A stretch of 64,000 nucleotides of DNA from Streptomyces sp. H27-H1 (lineage in GTDB: Bacteria; Actinomycetota; Actinomycetes; Streptomycetales; Streptomycetaceae). Made by a program: the position numbers and the translations under genes. Of the stretch, positions 57,976-64,000 are shown in pieces. The stretch's first letter is position 1, and the number at the start of each line of letters is the position of its first letter. The notes below the pieces were generated by a model, which had not been told where the DNA came from, ran no database searches, and saw nothing but the letters and a program-made list of their open reading frames with translations. The DNA lies in NCBI RefSeq assembly GCF_026627445.1, contig NZ_JAPNLJ010000037.1:1-64000 (forward strand), read 5' to 3'.

Positions 57976-58497
57976 ATGAGCGAGAGAAGCGCCCTTCAGC
58001 GGCGGATCCGTGCCTGGCTTGCCCTGTTCCTCGTCTGCCTGGTGCTCAGCGGACTCACCGCCTTCCCCCTGGTGAGCGAACTCCACTGGGCCAATGCCCT
58101 GGTGGACAACGTATGGCTGCGCCGAGTCGGCGACGGGCTGGAGAGGGCGGACTCCGAGTACCCCTTCCTCCTCTACGGCACCGACTGGCTCGCCTTCGCC
58201 CACCTGGTGATCGCCGTCTTCTTCTACGGGGTCCACCGCGACCCGGTCCGCAACGTCTGGATCGTCGAGGCCGGCATGATCGCCTGCGCCGGCATCGTCC
58301 CCCTGGCCCTGATCTGCGGCCCCATCCGGGGCATCCCCTTCTGGTGGAGCGTCATAGACATGTCGTTCGGGGTCTTCGGGGTGGTCCCGCTGCTGATCCT
58401 GCGACGCATGATCAAGCGGCTGGAGGCCCTGCCGACGGACACCGCCCGGGGACCGCGGCCGGCCCCCGTGCCGGCCGCGGCCGAGGCCCGGAGCTGA
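57976..58497 (+). CDS. Four-helix membrane protein, function unknown
   Basis: A 173-residue protein that I do not recognise. It has four predicted membrane helices (RIRAWLALFLVCLVLSGLTAF, WLAFAHLVIAVFFYGV, VEAGMIACAGIVPLALICG, IDMSFGVFGVVPLLILRR) and a Pro/Ala-rich cytoplasmic tail. Hydrophilic ELHWANALVDNVWLRRVGDGLE lies between helices 1 and 2. Regulation is striking: two spaced palindromes precede a leaderless promoter, so it is probably an inducible gene under a TetR-type repressor encoded elsewhere. It is convergent with the serine hydrolase gene, only seven bases away. Confidence 0.7.
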   Translation: MSERSALQRRIRAWLALFLVCLVLSGLTAFPLVSELHWANALVDNVWLRRVGDGLERADSEYPFLLYGTDWLAFAHLVIAVFFYGVHRDPVRNVWIVEAGMIACAGIVPLALICGPIRGIPFWWSVIDMSFGVFGVVPLLILRRMIKRLEALPTDTARGPRPAPVPAAAEARS

Positions 58498-58504
58498 GAC
58501 CGCG

Positions 58505-59704
58505 CTACTCGGAGAAGGCCGCCATCACGATGTCGAGGGCCACCGGGTTCATGTCCTGGCCCTTGGCATCGGTCGAGTTGACCGAGTACACCAGGGTGCG
58601 GGACAGGTCGCGGGTGCCGCCTATCGCCGTGTTGTAGCCGTGCCGGCTGCCCGTCTTGCCCCAGGCGACCGTGCCGTCGGGCAGCGTGATCCGCGCCATC
58701 CCGGCCGTCAGCGTCGCGGCCTTGCCCGTGACGAAGTCCTTCACTCCGGGGACCGTGAACATCTCCTCGAGCTGCGCCTTCGGCACGAGGCGCCCGCTGA
58801 AGAGAGCGACGGTGAACCGCTCCAGATCGGCCGTGGTGGAAATGATGTCGCCCGCGGCCCACCGGTCCGAGGAGTTCCACTCGGTCACGTCCCGCAGCTC
58901 GGTGGAACCGTCCTCGCGCGCCACCGCCTGGTACCCGTGGTGGTGCGGACCCGGTATGCGGGTCTGCAAGCGGCCCGGGAAGGAGGTGTCCCGCAGACCC
59001 AGCGGCTTCAGGATCCGCGCCCCGACCGCCTTCTCGTACGTCGTGCCCGTCACCTTCTCGATCAGCACGCCCAGCACCGTGTAGTTGATGTTCAGGTAGT
59101 GCTGGGCCGTGCCCGGGACGAACTCGGGGTTCTTGGCCACCGCAGCGGCGATCTGGTCGTGCGGATCGGTCACGTCGAAGCGGTGCTCCCACTGCGCCTC
59201 GAAGGAGTCGCCCGGACCGTCGGCCGCCGGTATCCCGCTGGTGTAGGTGAGCAGCTGCCGGACGGTGACCGTGCCGTACGCCTCGGGTACGGTCCCGGGC
59301 AGGTACCGGCGCACCGGCCGGTCGAGATCCAGCCTGCCCTCGGCGGCGAGCTGGAGCACCACCGCCGAGGTGAAGGTCTTGGTCACCGACCCGGCCCGGA
59401 ACCGGCCCTCCTCGATCGCCCCGCGGCCGGTGCGGATGTCCGCGACACCGGAACTGCCCCGCCAGCTCCCGCTCGTGCCGCCCACCCGTACCAGCGCGGC
59501 CGTCGCCTCCTTGTGCTGAGCGCCGAGTCCGGCGATCGCCTTCTCCAGCGCCGTGGCGTTCGGCGGCGTCGAGATCAGCGGCTGCGGCTTCTGCGCCGAG
59601 GCCGGGACCGGTGCCTGCGCCGGGGCGGCGTGGGCGACGGCCGGTCCGGCCGCGAAGCCCAGGACCAGAGCGGCGGCGATCAGCGTGCGGGTCTTCGCGT
59701 TCAT
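58505..59704 (-). CDS. Secreted serine hydrolase, beta-lactamase/DD-carboxypeptidase family
   Basis: A 399-residue exported class C/R61-type serine hydrolase. A signal peptide (MNAKTRTLIAAALVLGFAAGPAVAHA) is followed by a short Pro/Ala linker. Active-site elements are SVTK (Ser-x-x-Lys, about 105-108), the Tyr-x-Asn motif in YLNINY, and KTG in AWGKTGSRHGYN. It probably acts on D-Ala-D-Ala or an ester or amide. The ATG of the signal peptide is used. A terminator separates it from the two-component operon upstream in the same direction. Confidence 0.87.
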   Translation of the reverse strand: MNAKTRTLIAAALVLGFAAGPAVAHAAPAQAPVPASAQKPQPLISTPPNATALEKAIAGLGAQHKEATAALVRVGGTSGSWRGSSGVADIRTGRGAIEEGRFRAGSVTKTFTSAVVLQLAAEGRLDLDRPVRRYLPGTVPEAYGTVTVRQLLTYTSGIPAADGPGDSFEAQWEHRFDVTDPHDQIAAAVAKNPEFVPGTAQHYLNINYTVLGVLIEKVTGTTYEKAVGARILKPLGLRDTSFPGRLQTRIPGPHHHGYQAVAREDGSTELRDVTEWNSSDRWAAGDIISTTADLERFTVALFSGRLVPKAQLEEMFTVPGVKDFVTGKAATLTAGMARITLPDGTVAWGKTGSRHGYNTAIGGTRDLSRTLVYSVNSTDAKGQDMNPVALDIVMAAFSE

Positions 59705-59827
59705 GGTGGGATCCCCCTGTCGGTTCTCCGGGCGGCTTCCGCCCCGATGACCTCAATGCTGCTGGTCACAGGGGTAGTTGCGGATCACCACCGAGAGGGG
59801 TCTTTGCCGGTACGACAACTCACCACC

Positions 59828-59859
59828 GGGAGTGAGGAGACACCCGCCGTCTCACTCCC
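59828..59859 (-). terminator. Stem-loop at the end of the response regulator gene
   Basis: GGGAGTGAG and CTCACTCCC are perfect 9-base arms with a 14-base interior. The stem includes the stop codon of the response regulator. The remaining bases to the serine hydrolase gene (59705-59827) show no clear promoter. Confidence 0.6.
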
Positions 59860-60541
59860 CAGAGGGAGATACCCGAGAGCCAGCCGCCACCAGGCCCGTC
59901 TCGTACGCGCAGATCACCGCCTGGATCCGGTCCCGCAGCCCCAGCTTCGACAGCACGTTGCCCACATGGGACTTGACCGTGTGCTCGCTCACCATCAGCT
60001 CCGCCGCGAGCTCAGCGTTCGACAACCCCCGGCCCAGGTGCAGCAGCGTCTCCCGCTCCCGGGCCGTCAGTACCTCCAGCCGCTCCGCGGACAGCGCCTC
60101 CCCGGCCGCCGGCCGGGCCGTCGCCGCCGTGTACTGCGCGATCAGCCGCCGGGCCACCGAAGGCGCCAGCAAGGATTCGCCCGCCGCCACCACCCGTACG
60201 GCATGCACCAGATCGTCCCGGCGCACGTCCTTGAGCAGGAAGCCGCTGGCTCCCGCGTGCAGCGCCTCGTACACGTACTCGTCCGAGTCGAAGGTCGTCA
60301 GCATCACCGTCCGGCAGGAGCTCGTCGCCGAGATGGACCGGCACGCCTCGATCCCGTCCAGCACCGGCATCCGGACGTCCAGCAACGCCACGTCGGGCGC
60401 GAGGGACCGTACCGCCGCGACCGCCGCGGCCCCGTCCCCGACCTCCGCCACCACCTCGATGTCCTCCTGGACGTCCAGGATCATCGCGAAGCCGCTGCGC
60501 ACCAGCTCCTGGTCGTCAGCTACCACCACACGGATCGTCAA
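59852..60541 (-). CDS. NarL/LuxR-family response regulator
   Basis: A 229-residue regulator. The receiver domain has RVVVADDQELVRSGF with the acidic pair, the phosphorylated Asp in ALLDVRMPVLDG, and the conserved Lys in GFLLKD. The C-terminal LuxR helix-turn-helix is LTARERETLLHLGRGLSNAELAAELMVSEHTVKSHVGNVLSKLGLRDR. Start choice is a TTG overlapping the kinase stop (TTGA), with GGGGAG adjacent; a GTG four codons later is the alternative. The targets are unknown; an adjacent serine hydrolase gene is a candidate. Confidence 0.9.
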   Translation of the reverse strand: MTIRVVVADDQELVRSGFAMILDVQEDIEVVAEVGDGAAAVAAVRSLAPDVALLDVRMPVLDGIEACRSISATSSCRTVMLTTFDSDEYVYEALHAGASGFLLKDVRRDDLVHAVRVVAAGESLLAPSVARRLIAQYTAATARPAAGEALSAERLEVLTARERETLLHLGRGLSNAELAAELMVSEHTVKSHVGNVLSKLGLRDRIQAVICAYETGLVAAGSRVSPSGE

Positions 60542-61734
60542 CTCCCCACCTCCGCACCCGACGTTACAAGCACCACCCGCACCTCGAAGCCGGTGCCGTC
60601 CGGGCCGGGCCCCGACCGGGCCGTGCCCCCGTGGGCGGCAGCCCGCTCGCGGATCCCGATCAGACCGTGTCCGCCCGACCGCGCCTGCGGCACCGAGGAG
60701 CCCGTGCCCGGGCCCCGCCCGTCGTCCGTGACCGTCACCGTGAGCTCCCGATCCCCGTACTCCAGACGCACGGACACCGCCGATGCCCCGGCGTGCTTGA
60801 CCACATTGGTCAGGGCCTCCTGCACCACCCGGTGCACCGTCGCCTCCAGCGCCGCGGGCAGGCTGCGCACCGAGCCCGTGCGCTCGTAGCTCACCGCCGG
60901 CCCGCTGCCCCGTACCCGCTCCAGCAGCCCCGCCAGCTCCCGGACACCGGGCTGCGGGGAGCGCGGCGCCGCCTCGTCCGTGCGCAGCACCCCCAGCATC
61001 GTGCGCAGCTGGGCCATCGCGTCCCGGCCGGTCTCGGCGATGGCCTCGAAGGCGGCCTCGGCCCGCTCGGGGGCCCTGCGTACCGCCACCGGACCGGCCT
61101 CCGCCTGCACGATCATGATGCTGACCGCGTGCGAGAGGATGTCGTGCATCTCCCGCGCGATGCGGGCCCGTTCGCGGGCGGCCGCCTGCTCCGCCTCGAT
61201 CCGGTTGGCCCGCTCCAGCTGAGCGGCCCGGTCCAGGAGGGCCGCCGTGTACGCCTGCCGGGTGTGCTGCAGCCGCCCCAGTGCGTATGCCGCGCCCGAG
61301 ACGAAGAGCGTGAAGAGCAGTTCGCGCGCGGTCCCGGTGTTCCGGCTCACCGACAGGGCGACCGTGAGGACCGTGAGCCCGCCCACCGCCAGCCGGACCC
61401 GGGCCGTGCACTGCAGGGCGACCGTGTAGAAGGCGATCAGTCCCGCGTACGGCATGGGCTGCCCCGGGCCGTCGACCGCCAGTTTGTACACGCCGCCGGC
61501 CAGCAGGATCGCGGTCAGCACCGCCAACGGGGCCCGGCGCCGCCAGACCAGCGGAAGCACGCCGAGCGTGGTCATCGCGTACGAGGCCCAGTCCGCGGGC
61601 GGCGCTTCGGCCGACCGGGGCACCACGAAGGGCATCGTGACGGCCAGTTGCACCAGCAGCGTCAGCCCCAGGTCCTGGCGGCGCGGACCGGCCCGCCGGA
61701 TTCGCGCCGCGAGCTCCTCCCAAGCGTGTATCAC
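60538..61734 (-). CDS. Sensor histidine kinase (HisKA_3)
   Basis: A 398-residue membrane kinase of the NarX/DesK type. Five or six helices fill residues about 20-160 (LTLLVQLAVTMPFVV, LAVLTAILLAGGVYKLAV and others), with no recognisable extracellular sensor. The phosphoacceptor His is in AREMHDILSHAV; N-box EALTNVVKHA and G-box GGHGLIGIRERAAAHGG complete the ATPase domain. The GTG overlaps the stop of the GDPD gene (GTGA), and the stop overlaps the response regulator start, so all three are translationally coupled. Confidence 0.9.
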   Translation of the reverse strand: MIHAWEELAARIRRAGPRRQDLGLTLLVQLAVTMPFVVPRSAEAPPADWASYAMTTLGVLPLVWRRRAPLAVLTAILLAGGVYKLAVDGPGQPMPYAGLIAFYTVALQCTARVRLAVGGLTVLTVALSVSRNTGTARELLFTLFVSGAAYALGRLQHTRQAYTAALLDRAAQLERANRIEAEQAAARERARIAREMHDILSHAVSIMIVQAEAGPVAVRRAPERAEAAFEAIAETGRDAMAQLRTMLGVLRTDEAAPRSPQPGVRELAGLLERVRGSGPAVSYERTGSVRSLPAALEATVHRVVQEALTNVVKHAGASAVSVRLEYGDRELTVTVTDDGRGPGTGSSVPQARSGGHGLIGIRERAAAHGGTARSGPGPDGTGFEVRVVLVTSGAEVGS

Positions 61735-62420
61735 CGGCCGAGCTCGGCCCGTACGGCTTTGAGCGCGTCCATCCGGTTCGTGGTGATCGAGTCCACCCCG
61801 GACCTGAGCAGAGCCCGCATCGAGCGTTTGGTGTCCGGGGTCCAGGCCGACACCAGCAGGCCGTCCCGGTGCAGGGCGCCCACCAGCTCCGGGCCGACCA
61901 GTCCGAAGCGGTAGTTGAGGTAGCTCGGGGCGACCGCGTCGATCAGCACCCGGCGCGGCGGCGCCAGCGTGGTCCACGTCAGCGCGATCTCGGCGCCCGG
62001 ATCGGCGGCGCGCACCGCGAGCATGGCGGCCGGACCCGCGCAGTAGTACGTACGGTCACGGGCCCCGCACTCGCGGACCTGGCCGACGACGGTCCGTACG
62101 GTCTCGGCCGTCGCACCCGGCAGGTCGATCATGACCCGGCCCGCGCCGGTGGCCATCAGGGCGTCGCGCAGGGTCGGGACCCCGCCGTCCGTCAGCTCCC
62201 GCAGCTGCGGGGCCGTGACGTCTTCGAGCCGGACGTCGTGGCCCCACAGCCGCTGGAGGTCCTCGTCGTGGAGCAGTACGGGGACCTGGTCGCGGGTCAT
62301 CCGTACGTCGATCTCGACCGCGTCCGCCCCGTGGTCGAAGGCGGAGCGGATCGAGGGCAGGGTGTTCTCGCGGAGGCGGTAGGGATCCCCGCGGTGGCCT
62401 ACGGCAGTCAGGGTGCGCAT
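61731..62420 (-). CDS. Glycerophosphodiester phosphodiesterase
   Basis: A 229-residue GDPD-family enzyme that hydrolyses glycerophosphodiesters to glycerol-3-phosphate and an alcohol. It has AVGHRGDPYRLRENTLPSI (catalytic HRG and ENT), AVEIDVRMTRDQVPVLLHDEDLQR (E-x-D, second His) and a C-terminal VSAWTPDTKRSMRALLRSGVDSITTNR, typical of the family. No signal peptide, so cytosolic. It is the first gene of a coupled GDPD-kinase-regulator operon, a rather unusual partner. The ATG begins MRTLTAVGHRGD. Confidence 0.9.
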   Translation of the reverse strand: MRTLTAVGHRGDPYRLRENTLPSIRSAFDHGADAVEIDVRMTRDQVPVLLHDEDLQRLWGHDVRLEDVTAPQLRELTDGGVPTLRDALMATGAGRVMIDLPGATAETVRTVVGQVRECGARDRTYYCAGPAAMLAVRAADPGAEIALTWTTLAPPRRVLIDAVAPSYLNYRFGLVGPELVGALHRDGLLVSAWTPDTKRSMRALLRSGVDSITTNRMDALKAVRAELGR

Positions 62421-62440
62421 GCGCCCATTCTGCGCAACCG

Positions 62441-63466
62441 TCAGGAAGCCAGCCAGGCGGAGGTGTACGTGTCGATCTCGGCGGTGAGCCGCGCCTTGCC
62501 GGCCGGGTCGAGGAAGGAGGCCTCGACGGCGTTCTTCGCGAGCTGGGCGAGGCCCCGCTCGTCCAGGTCGAGGAGCCGCGCGGCCACCGCGTACTCGTTG
62601 TTGAGGTCGGAGCCGAACATCGGCGGGTCGTCGCTGTTGATGGTGACGAGCACGCCGGCCGCCACCATCTCCTTGACGGGGTGCTCGTCGAGGGTGGCGA
62701 CGGCGCGGGTGGCGATGTTGGAGGTGGGGCAGACCTCCAGCGCGATGCGGTGCTCGGCGAGGTAGGCGAGGAGCTCCGGGTCGCGGGTGGCGCTGGTTCC
62801 GTGGCCGATGCGCTCGGCGCCCAGCTCGCGGATCGCGTCCCAGATGGTCTCCGGGCCGGTGGTCTCGCCGGCGTGCGGCACGCTGTGCAGGCCGGCGGCG
62901 CGGGCGGCGTCGAAGTACGGCTTGAACTGCGGGCGCGGCACGCCGATCTCGGGACCGCCCAGGCCAAAGGAGACCAGGCCCTCGGGGCGCAGGTCCACGG
63001 CGAGGCGGGCGGTTTCCGCGGCGGCTTCCGCGCCGGCTTCGCCGGGGATGTCGAAGCACCAGCGCAGGATCACTCCGAGCTCGGTCTCGGCGGCCTTGCG
63101 GGCGTCCTCGATGGCCTCCATGAAGGCCTTCTCGTCGATGCCGCGGCGGGTGGAGGAGTACGGGGTGACCGTGAGCTCGGCGTACCGGATGTTCTGCCGG
63201 GCCATGTCGCGGGCGATCTCGAAGGTCAGGTGGCGCACGTCGTCGGGGGTGCGGACCAGGTCGACGACGGAGAGGTAGACCTCGATGAAGTGCGCGAAGT
63301 CGGTGAAGCTGAAGTAGTCGGCGATGGCCTCGGGGTCGGTGGGGACCTTGGAATCGGGGTGCCGGGAGGCGAGTTCGGCCACGATGCGGGGGGAGGCCGA
63401 GCCGACGTGGTGGACGTGCAGTTCGGCCTTGGGCAGCCCCGCGATGAAGGGGTGCAGGTCGGACAT
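62441..63466 (-). CDS. Probable 6-aminodeoxyfutalosine deaminase (adenosine deaminase family)
   Basis: A 341-residue amidohydrolase normally annotated as adenosine deaminase. Metal-binding elements are ELHVHHVGSAS (instead of HxHLDG), HSVPHAGE, IGHG and NSDDPPMF. As I recall, the S. avermitilis homologue (SAV_2595), lying in the corresponding region, was shown to deaminate 6-aminodeoxyfutalosine in the futalosine route to menaquinone. The HHVGS variant of the first motif is shared by that group. True adenosine deamination is thus less likely. The ATG is used with AGGCGCC upstream; a longer open frame is not protein-like. It is co-directional with GDPD, 20 bases upstream of it. Confidence 0.85.
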   Translation of the reverse strand: MSDLHPFIAGLPKAELHVHHVGSASPRIVAELASRHPDSKVPTDPEAIADYFSFTDFAHFIEVYLSVVDLVRTPDDVRHLTFEIARDMARQNIRYAELTVTPYSSTRRGIDEKAFMEAIEDARKAAETELGVILRWCFDIPGEAGAEAAAETARLAVDLRPEGLVSFGLGGPEIGVPRPQFKPYFDAARAAGLHSVPHAGETTGPETIWDAIRELGAERIGHGTSATRDPELLAYLAEHRIALEVCPTSNIATRAVATLDEHPVKEMVAAGVLVTINSDDPPMFGSDLNNEYAVAARLLDLDERGLAQLAKNAVEASFLDPAGKARLTAEIDTYTSAWLAS

Positions 63467-63556
63467 GAGGGCGCCTCCGAAGAACGCGGTACGAATGGAA
63501 CGGCCTTCATCGTAGGCAGGACCCGGACCGTCGAAGGGGCTGTCTGAGGCAGCGCA

Positions 63557-63562
63557 TAGCAT
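63557..63562 (+). promoter_or_regulatory. Candidate -10 of the DUF4190 gene
   Basis: TAGCAT, about 25 bases before the start codon, with no clear -35. Confidence 0.35.
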
Positions 63563-63586
63563 GGCAGTACGAGAGGGGGGCGCCTT

Positions 63587-64000
63587 ATGACCGATCAGAG
63601 CCCCGAGTCGCGAGACCCCTGGGCGCCGCCGGAGCAGCCCGCGGTCGATCTGGGGAAGCAGCAGGGCGGGCGGGGGGCGCCGGGGGCGCCCGGGGTGCAC
63701 GACCAGCAGACCGTCGCGGGCATGCCCGGCGGCGGCATACCCCAGGCCGGGCCGCCGGCCGGGCAAGGTCCCGCGCCCGCCCATGGGCCGCAGCCCGGGC
63801 AGAGCCCCGCCTACGGATACCCGGCCCAGCCGGATCCGGCCGGGTACGGCTATCCGGCCCCGCCGGCCGCTCCGCAGGCCCCGTACGGCGGGTACCCCGC
63901 ATACCAGGGCTATCCCGGGTATCCGGGGAACGGCGGATATCCGCCGCACGCCCCCAAGAGCAACGGCTTCGGCGTCACGGCGCTCGTGCTCGGGATCATC
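63587..64000 (+). CDS. DUF4190-type membrane protein, partial at window end
   Basis: The first 138 codons of a protein that runs off the window. The ATG follows GAGAGGGGGG. About 120 residues are Pro/Gly/Tyr/Gln-rich and disordered, with short PAYGYPAQPDPAGYGYP-type repeats; then SNGFGVTALVLGII begins a membrane helix typical of DUF4190. Function unknown; such proteins are common in Streptomyces. Confidence 0.75.
   Translation, partial: MTDQSPESRDPWAPPEQPAVDLGKQQGGRGAPGAPGVHDQQTVAGMPGGGIPQAGPPAGQGPAPAHGPQPGQSPAYGYPAQPDPAGYGYPAPPAAPQAPYGGYPAYQGYPGYPGNGGYPPHAPKSNGFGVTALVLGII

Noticed and set aside
1..64000. CRISPR arrays, insertion sequences, prophage or integrated elements
   Set aside because: No regularly spaced repeats, transposase, integrase, phage genes or tRNA-linked attachment sites were seen; gene order is typical core chromosome.

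Overview
The window is a stretch of Streptomyces core chromosome. It has very high G+C with strong G/C bias at third codon positions, many GTG/TTG starts, and a gene order I recognise from the S. coelicolor SCO5576-SCO5662 region: acyP-smc-glcP-ftsY-nsdA-amtB-glnK-glnD-ffh-ftsH, rpsP-rimM-trmD-rplS-sipWXYZ, dprA-whiG-rpsB-tsf-pyrH-frr-cdsA-rlmN, a thiamine uptake operon and a polyamine catabolism cluster. I see no rRNA, tRNA, CRISPR array, prophage or intact insertion sequence. Database comparisons are from memory; nothing was searched.

Region by region. 1-6.1 kb: a secreted CAP-domain protein, acylphosphatase, a 71-residue coiled-coil protein and Smc. 6.2-12.6 kb: the GlcP-type sugar permease, a flavin-dependent oxidoreductase, an NCS1 permease, FtsY and a degenerate PrimPol-like protein. 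12.7-19 kb: NsdA and the nitrogen operon amtB-glnK-glnD behind a probable GlnR site. 19-26 kb: Ffh, FtsH, a methyltransferase, an archaeal/eukaryotic-type prolyl-tRNA synthetase and a SprT-like protein. 26-33 kb: ribosome and tRNA maturation genes, four tandem signal peptidases, Nudix and DUF2469 proteins. 33-38.8 kb: YraN, ComM-like, DprA, the sporulation sigma factor WhiG, a TetR regulator and an M23 peptidase. 38.8-45 kb: translation and envelope genes. 45-49 kb: a TPP riboswitch and thiBPQ. 49-53 kb: a DMT exporter, a LOG-family protein and an atypical ABC pair. 53-58.5 kb: polyamine/GABA catabolism. 58.5-64 kb: a serine hydrolase, a GDPD-kinase-regulator operon, a probable aminodeoxyfutalosine deaminase and a partial DUF4190 membrane protein.

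Themes. SRP targeting (FtsY, Ffh), quality control (FtsH) and signal-peptide cleavage (SipWXYZ) lie close together. Nitrogen supply links amtB-glnK-glnD with the polyamine genes. WhiG and NsdA tie the region to development.

The best unusual signals are a Pro/Gly/Ala-rich insertion in the Smc hinge that appears to contain a Streptomyces extragenic repeat, an ABC ATPase with a lost signature motif and Q-loop, a PrimPol-like protein without recognisable catalytic residues, an extra-type ProRS on a leaderless promoter, a paired TGAACGCGTTCA operator at a leaderless membrane-protein gene, and a pair of DnaA boxes upstream of yraN. I do not see a clear undescribed multi-gene system.
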